Positions 28,363 to 34,990 of a stretch of DNA of 64,000 bases are shown piece by piece (the first letter of the stretch is position 1; the number at the start of each line of letters is the position of its first letter). This DNA is from Flavobacteriaceae bacterium (GTDB taxonomy: Bacteria; Bacteroidota; Bacteroidia; Flavobacteriales; Flavobacteriaceae). Both the position numbers and the translations under genes were made by a program. A model generated the notes under the pieces. That model searched no databases. It was not told the DNA's origin and worked only from the letters and a program-made list of their open reading frames with translations. The stretch is taken from positions 1-64,000 of the forward strand of contig CANGCT010000002.1 of the NCBI GenBank assembly GCA_947452415.1, read 5' to 3'.

Positions 28363-28400
28363 TTTGGAAAAAATATTGTTATATTGTAATATTGTAATAT
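28363..28400 (+). promoter_or_regulatory. Predicted ars promoter/operator with three 8-bp direct repeats
   Basis: TTTG at 28363-28366, a 20-bp spacer, then TAATATTG at 28387-28394, one base from the -7 consensus. Three tandem octamers overlie it: ATATTGTT at 28373-28380, ATATTGTA at 28381-28388 and ATATTGTA at 28389-28396, with a fourth half copy. Such a repeat over the promoter suggests an ArsR binding site; this is inference. Confidence 0.5.
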
Positions 28401-28415
28401 AATAATTAATAAAAT

Positions 28416-28738
28416 ATGGGAGCTTCTAAATCTGAATTTTTTTCTGCAGAACATAACGAAATAGCTATACTATTTAAAGCAATGTCGCATCCTGCTCGAG
28501 TAGCAATTGTAGATTATTATTGTCGGTAGACACCTGTATTTGCGGGGATATTGTTAGCGAATTACCTTTAGCACAACCTACAGTTTCACAACATTTAAAG
28601 GAGTTGAAAAATGCCAACATCATTAAAGGAACGATTGAGGGAACCGCAATATGTTATTGCATCAACCCAGAAACCATCCAAAAAATTGAAAAGCATTTTA
28701 GTTCTATTACCTTCCAATTGAAAAACAAATGTTGCTAA
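28416..28738 (+). pseudogene. arsR: ArsR family metalloregulator with a 1-nt frameshift
   Basis: Frame one starts at ATG 28416 (MGASKSEFFSAEHNEIAILF, then KAMSHPARVAIVDYY) and hits TAG at 28527. The rest, LSVDTCICGDIVSELPLAQP and the helix QPTVSQHLKELKNANI, continues in the +2 frame to 28738. One missing T in the run at about 28512-28522 (ATTATT instead of ATTTATT) explains the break exactly and would restore VDYLLSVDTCICGD. Intact length would be about 107 aa, usual for ArsR. The Cys pair TCIC would sense As(III). It may be a real null mutation, a sequencing error or recoding; a TTG at 28520 could restart translation. Confidence 0.8.
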
Positions 28739-28752
28739 AAACTTCAAAAAAT

Positions 28753-28788
28753 CTTAATACTTAATATTATCATCTTAATACTTTAAAC
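28753..28788 (+). repeat. CTTAAT-type intergenic repeat before the DUF6428 gene
   Basis: CTTAATACTTAATATTATC followed by ATCTTAATACTTTAAACT, ending directly at the start codon at 28790. It is related to the elements at 29907-29937 and 30975-31114. Confidence 0.55.
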
Positions 28789-28789
28789 T

Positions 28790-29266
28790 ATGAAACTTTC
28801 CGAAATTAAATCCGAATTAAAAAAACTTACTCAAATTGCATTTCAATTGCCCGATGGCAAATTGGTGCCGAGTCATTTTCATGTTACCGAAGTTGGTATA
28901 ATAACCAAGCATTTCATTGATTGCGGTGGTGTTATTAGGATTGAAGAAGTGGTAAATTTCCAACTTTGGGAAGCCAACGATTTTGACCATCGTTTGCATC
29001 CCGATAAATTGCTTCACATCATCGAATTATCCGAAGAAAAACTGCAAATCCCCGATTTAGAAATTGAAGTCGAATTCCAAATGAAAGAAACAATAGGTAA
29101 ATTCGACCTGCAATTGGACGGAACCAACTTTCAATTACTTTCTAAATTAACCGATTGTTTAGCAAAAGATAAATGTGGTATTCCAATAGAAAAATTGAAA
29201 GTGCAACTAGGCGAGTGGAAGGTAAAAGAAAATTCAGGTTTTACACCATATTCAGGTTGTTGTTAA
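28790..29266 (+). CDS. Arsenic-operon conserved protein (DUF6428 type)
   Basis: A 158-aa soluble protein, which I believe belongs to DUF6428. It is found with arsR and arsenate reductase genes in Bacteroidota. It contains an SHFHVTEVG segment, a Cys in HFIDCGGV, a further TDCLAKDKCG pair and a C-terminal Gly-Cys-Cys. These could bind thiophilic metal(loid)s, but no activity is known. It lies 51 bp after arsR and 16 bp before arsC. Confidence 0.8.
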   Translation: MKLSEIKSELKKLTQIAFQLPDGKLVPSHFHVTEVGIITKHFIDCGGVIRIEEVVNFQLWEANDFDHRLHPDKLLHIIELSEEKLQIPDLEIEVEFQMKETIGKFDLQLDGTNFQLLSKLTDCLAKDKCGIPIEKLKVQLGEWKVKENSGFTPYSGCC

Positions 29267-29282
29267 TTTTATAATTTAAAAC

Positions 29283-29891
29283 ATGTATAAAGACTTATTA
29301 AATACTGTAGAAACAATTTCTAATATCTCCGTTTCGGAAGAACGTAAAGAAGTATTACAACCTCTAATTGATTACATCCAAAACAAAGTAAATACCAATC
29401 AAGAAATTCGATTGAATTTCATTTGTACCCACAATTCTCGAAGAAGTCATTTGTCTCAAATATGGGCACAAACTATGGCTTTCCAATTTAAAATTGATAA
29501 GGTTTTTTGTTATTCTGGGGGCACCGAGGCTACAGCTATGTTTCCAAAAGTTGATGAAACTTTAGTTAATCAAGGATTTCAAATTCAGAAATTAAGTCAA
29601 GAAAACAATCCGGTTTATGCTGTGAAATTGGATGAAAATCAGGCACCAATTATTTGTTTTTCTAAAACATATAGTGATGCTTTTAATCCAAAAAATAACT
29701 TTGGAGCCATCATGACTTGTAACAATGCCGACGTAGGTTGCCCAATGGTTTTTGGAGCAGAAGCCCGATTTCCAATAAAATATAACGATCCTAAAGCATT
29801 TGACGGTACCGATTTAATGAGCGAAAAATATGCCGAACGCAGTTTGGAAATTGCATCCGAAATGTATTTTGTATTTTCTCAAATTAAATAA
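29283..29891 (+). CDS. arsC: Arsenate reductase of the low-molecular-weight phosphatase family
   Basis: A 202-aa enzyme, longer than classical thioredoxin-coupled ArsC (about 130 aa) because of an N-terminal extension of about 45 residues. The P-loop CX5R is C48-THNSR-R54 (FICTHNSRRSH). The extra motif TCNNADVGCPMVFGAEARF carries two more Cys that may form the redox relay. It reduces arsenate to arsenite for export by the next gene. Annotation pipelines often call this branch protein-tyrosine-phosphatase. Confidence 0.85.
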   Translation: MYKDLLNTVETISNISVSEERKEVLQPLIDYIQNKVNTNQEIRLNFICTHNSRRSHLSQIWAQTMAFQFKIDKVFCYSGGTEATAMFPKVDETLVNQGFQIQKLSQENNPVYAVKLDENQAPIICFSKTYSDAFNPKNNFGAIMTCNNADVGCPMVFGAEARFPIKYNDPKAFDGTDLMSEKYAERSLEIASEMYFVFSQIK

Positions 29892-29906
29892 ATTCCAATA
29901 AAAATA

Positions 29907-29937
29907 CTTAATGAAACTTAATGCCTTAATTGTTTAA
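29907..29937 (+). repeat. CTTAAT-type intergenic repeat before acr3
   Basis: CTTAATGAAACTTAATG, then CCTTAATTGTTTAAA, ending 2 bp before the acr3 ATG. It has the same orientation as the right arm of the inverted element at 30975-31114. Confidence 0.55.
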
Positions 29938-29939
29938 AA

Positions 29940-30971
29940 ATGAAAAAACACCTTAATTTCCTCGACCGATACTTAACTATTTGGATATTTCTAGCAATGC
30001 TTATTGGTGTTGGTATAGGATATTTCATTCCAAATTCGGCTAATTTTATCAATTCATTTTCTACCGGAACTACTAATATGCCGTTAGCAATTGGTTTAAT
30101 AGTAATGATGTATCCGCCATTGACTAAAGTCGATTTCAGTAAGATTTCGTTAATTTTTAAAAAACCCAAAATTCTTTTGGCTTCCTTTATCATCACATGG
30201 GTTGTGGGACCTTTTTTAATGTTTTTACTTTCTATTTTCTTCCTTAAAGATTATCCAGAATACATGACCGGATTAATCATTATTGGTTTGGCTCCCTGTA
30301 TTGCAATGGTAATCGTTTGGAATGAACTAGCTGAAGGAAATCGAGAATTAACGGCAGGTTTGGTTGGGATAAATAGTTTGTTGCAAGTATTATTTTTTAG
30401 TTTGTATGCCTATTTTTATCTAGAAATCATGTTGCCGTTATTCGGAATTAAAGGATTAACTTTGAATATTACAATTGTTCAAATAGCAGCCACAGTTGGT
30501 ATCTACCTCGGAATACCATTTGCTTTAGCAGTATCCAGCCGATTTTTAATAAAGAAATTCCTAGGTGATAAATGGTTCAATCAAAAGTTTTTACCTTTTG
30601 TATCCCCAATAACCTTAATCGCTTTGCTGTTTACAATCGTGGTAATGTTTAGTTTAAAAGGCGAAATGATTGTGCAATTACCGTTGGATGTTATTCGAAT
30701 TGCAATTCCATTAGTAATTTTTTTCGCTATAATGTTTTTACTAATGTTCTTTGTAGGCAGAAAAGTAGGTGCCGATTATCGGGATAATGCTGCAATTTCA
30801 TTTACTGCTACAGGAAATAATTTTGAGTTAGCGATTGCGGTTTCTATTGGGGTTTTCGGTATCAATAGCGGACAAGCTTTTGCAGGAGTGATTGGGCCTT
30901 TGGTAGAAGTGCCTGCATTAATTACTTTGGTTAATGTGGCCTTTTGGCTTCGAAAAAAATATTACAAATGA
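29940..30971 (+). CDS. acr3: ACR3 family arsenite efflux transporter
   Basis: A 343-aa inner-membrane protein with ten predicted helices. ACR3 family features are KHLNFLDRYLTIWIF, GLAPCIAMVIVWNELAEGN with the conserved membrane Cys, SRFLIKK, and FTATGNNFELAIAV followed by the acidic GPLVEVPALI. It exports As(III) using the proton motive force. It is the last gene of arsR-DUF6428-arsC-acr3. Confidence 0.95.
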   Translation: MKKHLNFLDRYLTIWIFLAMLIGVGIGYFIPNSANFINSFSTGTTNMPLAIGLIVMMYPPLTKVDFSKISLIFKKPKILLASFIITWVVGPFLMFLLSIFFLKDYPEYMTGLIIIGLAPCIAMVIVWNELAEGNRELTAGLVGINSLLQVLFFSLYAYFYLEIMLPLFGIKGLTLNITIVQIAATVGIYLGIPFALAVSSRFLIKKFLGDKWFNQKFLPFVSPITLIALLFTIVVMFSLKGEMIVQLPLDVIRIAIPLVIFFAIMFLLMFFVGRKVGADYRDNAAISFTATGNNFELAIAVSIGVFGINSGQAFAGVIGPLVEVPALITLVNVAFWLRKKYYK

Positions 30972-30974
30972 TTT

Positions 30975-31114
30975 TTTAAAACCATTAAGATATTAAGGCT
31001 CATTAAGTAATGTTGTGATTTTATTATTTCCTTGATTGTTAAAATTCGATTTATTTGAGCTATTAAAAATTAAGTTTTTTATAGTAATATCTTAATGAAC
31101 CTTAATGGTTTAAA
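30975..31114. repeat. Inverted CTTAAT-type REP element
   Basis: The left arm TTTAAAACCATTAAG (30975-30989) and right arm CTTAATGGTTTAAA (31101-31114) are inverted copies. Extra CATTAAG/CTTAATG units lie inside each arm, with about 90 bp of AT-rich DNA between. It lies after acr3 and probably belongs to the dispersed flavobacterial ATTAAG repeats. Confidence 0.6.
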
Positions 31115-31123
31115 TAAAAAAAA

Positions 31124-31150
31124 TCGCAAATAAAAAAAATCTATTTGCGA
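31124..31150 (-). terminator. Terminator after the DUF6952-like gene
   Basis: A perfect 9-bp stem, TCGCAAATA at 31124-31132 and TATTTGCGA at 31142-31150, followed by eight T on the minus strand. It may also stop read-through from acr3. Confidence 0.8.
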
Positions 31151-31175
31151 ATTTCTTGTTTTGTTATAAATTGAA

Positions 31176-31433
31176 TTATTTATCAATTGAGCCTAAAACC
31201 CTTTTCATAAAATCGTTCAAAGCCTCTTTTTTGTCTTTACCTTCTTGAATCATTTTGTTTACTTCTAAAGCACCGTACATATTAGAAATTAACTCTCCAA
31301 TTACTTCTAGTTCTTCTTCTTTTAAAGAAGAAACTTCACAAAGGTTTTCAAGAACTTCAATAGTTTCCACTAAATAATCTTGATCGTTATTCTCAATAAA
31401 TTGAGTTAAATGTTTTATTACAGGTAATTTCAT
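31176..31433 (-). CDS. Small helical protein next to thioredoxin (DUF6952 type)
   Basis: An 85-aa all-helical soluble protein (MKLPVIKHLTQFIENND, EEELEVIGELISNMYGALEV, KEALNDFMKRVLGSIDK). I believe it is DUF6952, a Flavobacteriales family regularly found after a thioredoxin and a 2-Cys peroxiredoxin gene as here. It has a single Cys at about residue 32. Its function is unknown; context suggests an accessory of peroxide or thiol metabolism. Confidence 0.78.
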   Translation of the reverse strand: MKLPVIKHLTQFIENNDQDYLVETIEVLENLCEVSSLKEEELEVIGELISNMYGALEVNKMIQEGKDKKEALNDFMKRVLGSIDK

Positions 31434-31440
31434 TTCTGTT

Positions 31441-31511
31441 GTTTGTTGTTTATAGTATAGGTTTTTTTGTTTATAGATATTTGTTTAAACAACAAACCAT
31501 AAACTATAAAC
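31441..31511. repeat. Nested inverted repeats between thioredoxin and the DUF6952-like gene
   Basis: GTTTGTTGTT at 31441-31450 pairs with AACAACAAAC at 31488-31497, and GTTTATAG at 31469-31476 pairs with CTATAAAC at 31504-31511, forming interleaved arms. These are A/T-rich units of the AAACAACAAAC type. Confidence 0.55.
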
Positions 31512-31520
31512 CGAAAACAG

Positions 31521-31829
31521 TTATACCACTTCGTTAACTAATTCTGTTAAAACTTCCACTTTGGTAGTTTGACTTTGGTTTACTAATACTCCATTTTTGA
31601 AAGTTGCAAAAGTTGGTAAATTATCTACTTTAGCTAATTTTCTAGACTCTGGAAATTTTTCAGCATCTACAATTAAAAACGGAATTCCTTCATTTTGCGA
31701 AGCCAACATTTTAAATTTTGGTTTCATTATTCTGCAGTTACCACACCAAGAAGCAGCATACTGAACCACAACTACATCATTTGATGCAATAACTTCGGCT
31801 AAATTATCTTGTTCTATTTCTGAAAACAT
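31521..31829 (-). CDS. Thioredoxin family protein
   Basis: A 102-aa cytoplasmic thioredoxin-fold protein. The active site ASWCGNCRIMKP has Cys at 29 and 32, and the cis-Pro segment VDNLPTFATFKNG follows. The CGNC active site differs from the CGPC of classical TrxA. It lies between a peroxiredoxin and a DUF6952-like gene on the same strand, so it probably reduces that peroxiredoxin. TrxB at 44.3 kb could recharge it. Confidence 0.93.
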   Translation of the reverse strand: MFSEIEQDNLAEVIASNDVVVVQYAASWCGNCRIMKPKFKMLASQNEGIPFLIVDAEKFPESRKLAKVDNLPTFATFKNGVLVNQSQTTKVEVLTELVNEVV

Positions 31830-31854
31830 GTTTTTTAGTTTAAGGTTTAAAGTC

Positions 31855-31887
31855 TAAAGTTTCAAGTTATTAGAACTTGAAACTTTA
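31855..31887. repeat. 14-bp perfect hairpin between peroxiredoxin and thioredoxin genes
   Basis: TAAAGTTTCAAGTT (31855-31868) and AACTTGAAACTTTA (31874-31887), with a 5-nt loop and no T-run. It may be an mRNA-stability or partial-termination structure, or a dispersed repeat of the TTTAAACCTGAAAC type. Confidence 0.6.
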
Positions 31888-31903
31888 AACCTGAAACAAA
31901 TTA

Positions 31904-32539
31904 TTAGTGAGAAGCTAAGTAAGAAGCAGTACCTTCTCTATCCGGACTCATAGCATCTTTTCCTTCTTCCCAGTTAGCAGGACAAACTTCACCTTTAGTT
32001 TGTACATGAGTATAGGCATCTACTAAACGAATATATTCATGAACGTTTCTTCCTAATGGCATATCGTTTACACTTTCGTGGAAAATTTTACCTTCTTCAT
32101 CAATTAAATATGTCGCTCTGAAAGTTACATTAGAACCTTCTAAAATTTCGTCGTTTAATTCTTCATCATAAACCCATTCTGCATCCAAAATATCTAATGC
32201 AGAAGATAAGTTACGAGTAGTATCTGCCAAAATTGGGTAGGTAACTCCTTCAATTCCACCATTGTTTTTAGGAGTATTTAACCAAGCAAAATGTACTTCG
32301 TTAGTATCACAAGAAGCACCAATAACCATAGTGTTTCTTTTTTCAAATTCTTGCAAAGCAGCTTGAAAAGCATGTAATTCTGTTGGACATACAAATGTAA
32401 AATCTTTTGGATACCAAAACAAAACTACTTTTTTCTTGTTTTTTGTTGCTTCTTCAAGCACGTTAATTTTTAAGTTATCTCCCATAAAAGAGATTGCATC
32501 TACTGTAATGTTTGGGAATTGTTTTCCTACTAATGACAT
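31904..32539 (-). CDS. 2-Cys peroxiredoxin (AhpC/Prx type)
   Basis: A 211-aa peroxidase. The peroxidatic C51 is in FTFVCPTELHAF and the resolving C186 in TKGEVCPANWEEG. The arginine segment NVTFRATYLID and the C-terminal YLASH helix are normal for typical 2-Cys Prx. It reduces hydrogen peroxide and organic peroxides with thioredoxin. It starts the prx-trx-DUF6952 gene trio. The -7 element TATTTTTG lies on the minus strand at 32583-32576, 37 bp from the ATG. Confidence 0.95.
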   Translation of the reverse strand: MSLVGKQFPNITVDAISFMGDNLKINVLEEATKNKKKVVLFWYPKDFTFVCPTELHAFQAALQEFEKRNTMVIGASCDTNEVHFAWLNTPKNNGGIEGVTYPILADTTRNLSSALDILDAEWVYDEELNDEILEGSNVTFRATYLIDEEGKIFHESVNDMPLGRNVHEYIRLVDAYTHVQTKGEVCPANWEEGKDAMSPDREGTASYLASH

Positions 32540-32575
32540 ATTATATAATTTTAAGTTATTAATTTATTTCTAATG

Positions 32576-32583
32576 CAAAAATA
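32576..32583 (-). promoter_or_regulatory. -7 element TATTTTTG of the peroxiredoxin operon
   Basis: An exact TAnnTTTG match on the minus strand. The -33 element is not clear, which may mean activator dependence, but that is speculation. Confidence 0.45.
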
Positions 32584-32691
32584 AGTATAATTTAAAGTGT
32601 AAAGAATTGTTTTAGATTATATATTTTTATAAAACAATAGTTTTTTGCTATAGTCGATGGTTTATTTATTTTAAAACCACTAATATTATCT

Positions 32692-32699
32692 TATATTTG
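32692..32699 (+). promoter_or_regulatory. -7 element TATATTTG of the amino acid permease gene
   Basis: An exact TAnnTTTG, 34 bp before the ATG at 32734. No TTG lies at the expected -33 distance (TTAAAA there). Confidence 0.5.
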
Positions 32700-32733
32700 T
32701 TTTTCATAATTTTTTTAAATCAACTTACAATAT

Positions 32734-34416
32734 ATGAATTTTTCCAATTTATTCCGAAAAAAATCTACAAAAGTTATCATTCAAGAAGGTGGAGATGGTG
32801 AACATTCCGGTTTAAATAAAGTGTTAACCGTTAAAGATTTAACCTTTTTTGGAATAGCAGCTATCATAGGAGGAGGTACTTTTAGTGCTATAGGAAATGC
32901 TTGTTTTTCTGGTGGTCCTGCAGTTATTTTATTATATATAATGTGTGCCATTGCATGCGGATTTACAGCTATGTGTTATGCCGAATTTGCTTCTAGAGTT
33001 CCAGTTTCTGGAAGTGCCTATACCTATGCCTATGTTTCTTTTGGTGAAATTTTTGCTTGGATAATTGGCTGGGCTTTAATTATGGAATATTCTATTGGAA
33101 ATATTTATATAGCTTTTTCATGGAGTGGTTATTTCACTAATTTATTAGACACTTTTGGACTCCATTTGCCAGAATGGTTGACCATAAATTATAAATCTGC
33201 GCAGGATGCTGTTATAGCTAATAGTGGTGCTGAAGGATTAATGGCATGGAAAAATGCACCTGTTATTAGTGGATTAAAAATAATTTTTGATTTACCAGCT
33301 GTGGTTATTAATTTGCTAATTACTTATCTAGTTTATCGAGGCACAAAAGAATCCAAAAACTTTAGTAATATAATGGTTTATATAAAGTTAGTAATTATTG
33401 CTTTAGTAATTGTTGTAGGAGCTTTTTATATTGATATTGATAATTGGACTCCGTTTATGCCTAATGGTTTTAGTGGTGTAATGGGAGGTGTTTCTGCAGT
33501 ATTCTTTGCCTACATAGGTTTTGATGCGGTTTCAACTTTGGCAGAAGAAAGTAAAAATCCGCAACGTGATTTACCAAAAGGAATGATTTATTCGTTGGTA
33601 ATTTGCACCATTGTTTTCATTGTTTTAGCATTAGTAATTACCGGAATGGTTTCGTATCAATTGCTTGGAGTTAGCGATCCACTGGCGGAAATTTTCGCAT
33701 TAAAAGGCGTAAAATGGATGTTGTTTATTGTGTCAATAGCTGCTGTAGTTGCTATGACCAGTGTTTTATTAGTTTTTCAAATGGGGCAACCTAGAATTTG
33801 GATGACCATGAGCCGTGATGGATTGATGCCAAAGAAATTTTCTGAAATACATCCAAAATATAAAACTCCTGGATTTGCTACCATTGTAACCGGTTTGGTT
33901 GTTGGAATTCCAATATTTTTCACTGATGAAAACTTTGTATTGGATTTTACTTCTATAGGTACTTTATTTGCTTTTGTATTGGTTTGTGGAGGTGTTTTAA
34001 TGTTATCTCCCCAAAGTGAATTGGAACTTGCAGAGAGAGCCACCAAAGGAAAATTCAGAATTCCCTATATTAATTCTAAGTATATTTTTCCGTTATTAGT
34101 TATAATTGGAACAGCATTAACTAGTAAATATGTGCCTACTTTTTTTACTGATATTTTTGATTTTTCAGATGGGAAAATGGCAACCAATCTTCCAATGCTA
34201 GTTTTTTTACTAGTTTGTTTAGTGATGATGGTTGTCTCTTTTATCAAAAATTTATCTCTAATTCCGCTTCTAGGATTGGTTTCTTGTTGTTATTTACTAA
34301 CAGGAATGGCAGTTTCTAACTGGATGTGGTTTGGATGTTGGTTGGTAATTGGATTAATTATTTATTTTGTCTACAGTCGTAAAAACAGTAAATTGAATAT
34401 ACAAATTGAGGAATAA
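32734..34416 (+). CDS. APC family amino acid permease (CAT-like)
   Basis: A 560-aa inner-membrane transporter with about 12-14 helices. The APC core start is TFFGIAAIIGGGTFSAIGNA, with FAYIGFDAVSTLAEESKNPQRDLPKG and MGQPRIWMTMSRDGLMPKKFSEIHPKYKTP as separate later segments, each typical of cationic amino acid transporters. The substrate cannot be specified. It converges on the HupE/UreJ gene with one base between stop codons and no hairpin. Confidence 0.92.
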   Translation: MNFSNLFRKKSTKVIIQEGGDGEHSGLNKVLTVKDLTFFGIAAIIGGGTFSAIGNACFSGGPAVILLYIMCAIACGFTAMCYAEFASRVPVSGSAYTYAYVSFGEIFAWIIGWALIMEYSIGNIYIAFSWSGYFTNLLDTFGLHLPEWLTINYKSAQDAVIANSGAEGLMAWKNAPVISGLKIIFDLPAVVINLLITYLVYRGTKESKNFSNIMVYIKLVIIALVIVVGAFYIDIDNWTPFMPNGFSGVMGGVSAVFFAYIGFDAVSTLAEESKNPQRDLPKGMIYSLVICTIVFIVLALVITGMVSYQLLGVSDPLAEIFALKGVKWMLFIVSIAAVVAMTSVLLVFQMGQPRIWMTMSRDGLMPKKFSEIHPKYKTPGFATIVTGLVVGIPIFFTDENFVLDFTSIGTLFAFVLVCGGVLMLSPQSELELAERATKGKFRIPYINSKYIFPLLVIIGTALTSKYVPTFFTDIFDFSDGKMATNLPMLVFLLVCLVMMVVSFIKNLSLIPLLGLVSCCYLLTGMAVSNWMWFGCWLVIGLIIYFVYSRKNSKLNIQIEE

Positions 34417-34417
34417 A

Positions 34418-34990
34418 TTAAATCAAAAATATCCTTTCAATTGTCCAATACAACGCTACGCATCCTATTAAACTAGAGATTGGGTAAACCACTCGTTCTT
34501 TGTACCAAATTTTGTGTGCGAACCATTTGCTAATTAAAAAATAAGCTAATAATAAAACCATTATTTGAGCTAATTCAACTCCAATATTAAATGAAATTAA
34601 GGAGGTAAAAAACTGTTCTTTAGGAATTCCGATTTCTTTTAAAGCGGTTGCAAAACCCATTCCGTGGATTAAACCAAATCCAAAAAGGATTAACAATCGG
34701 TACGGATTTACTTTGCTATGAATAATATTTTCTATAGAAGTAAAAAGTATTGAAAGCGCAATTAAAGGTTCAATATAATTGAAGTTTGGCATCAATATTC
34801 CAGATGCTGCTAATCCTAAAGATAGACTATGAGCCAATGTAAAAACCGAGCATTGAATCACTACCGATTTTAACTTAGAATTTAAAAAGAAAATACTTAA
34901 GATAAAAAGAAGGTGATCAAAACCATACGGAAGAACATGAGTAAATCCTAATGCGATATACTGCTCTATAGTATGGAGATAATTCATCAT
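34418..34990 (-). CDS. HupE/UreJ family membrane protein
   Basis: A 190-aa integral membrane protein with five or six helices. The family motif YGFDHLLFILSIFFL is at about residues 21-36, and LAHSLSLGLAA, FGFGLIHGMGFA and FNIGVELAQIMVLL follow. His/Asp in these helices resemble metal-permease residues; characterised HupE/UreJ relatives move nickel or cobalt, but the substrate of this branch is not known. Its ATG directly follows the sulfatase stop codon, and it is the last gene of the seven-gene secreted operon. It is the only member without a T9SS tag. Confidence 0.88.
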   Translation of the reverse strand: MMNYLHTIEQYIALGFTHVLPYGFDHLLFILSIFFLNSKLKSVVIQCSVFTLAHSLSLGLAASGILMPNFNYIEPLIALSILFTSIENIIHSKVNPYRLLILFGFGLIHGMGFATALKEIGIPKEQFFTSLISFNIGVELAQIMVLLLAYFLISKWFAHKIWYKERVVYPISSLIGCVALYWTIERIFLI

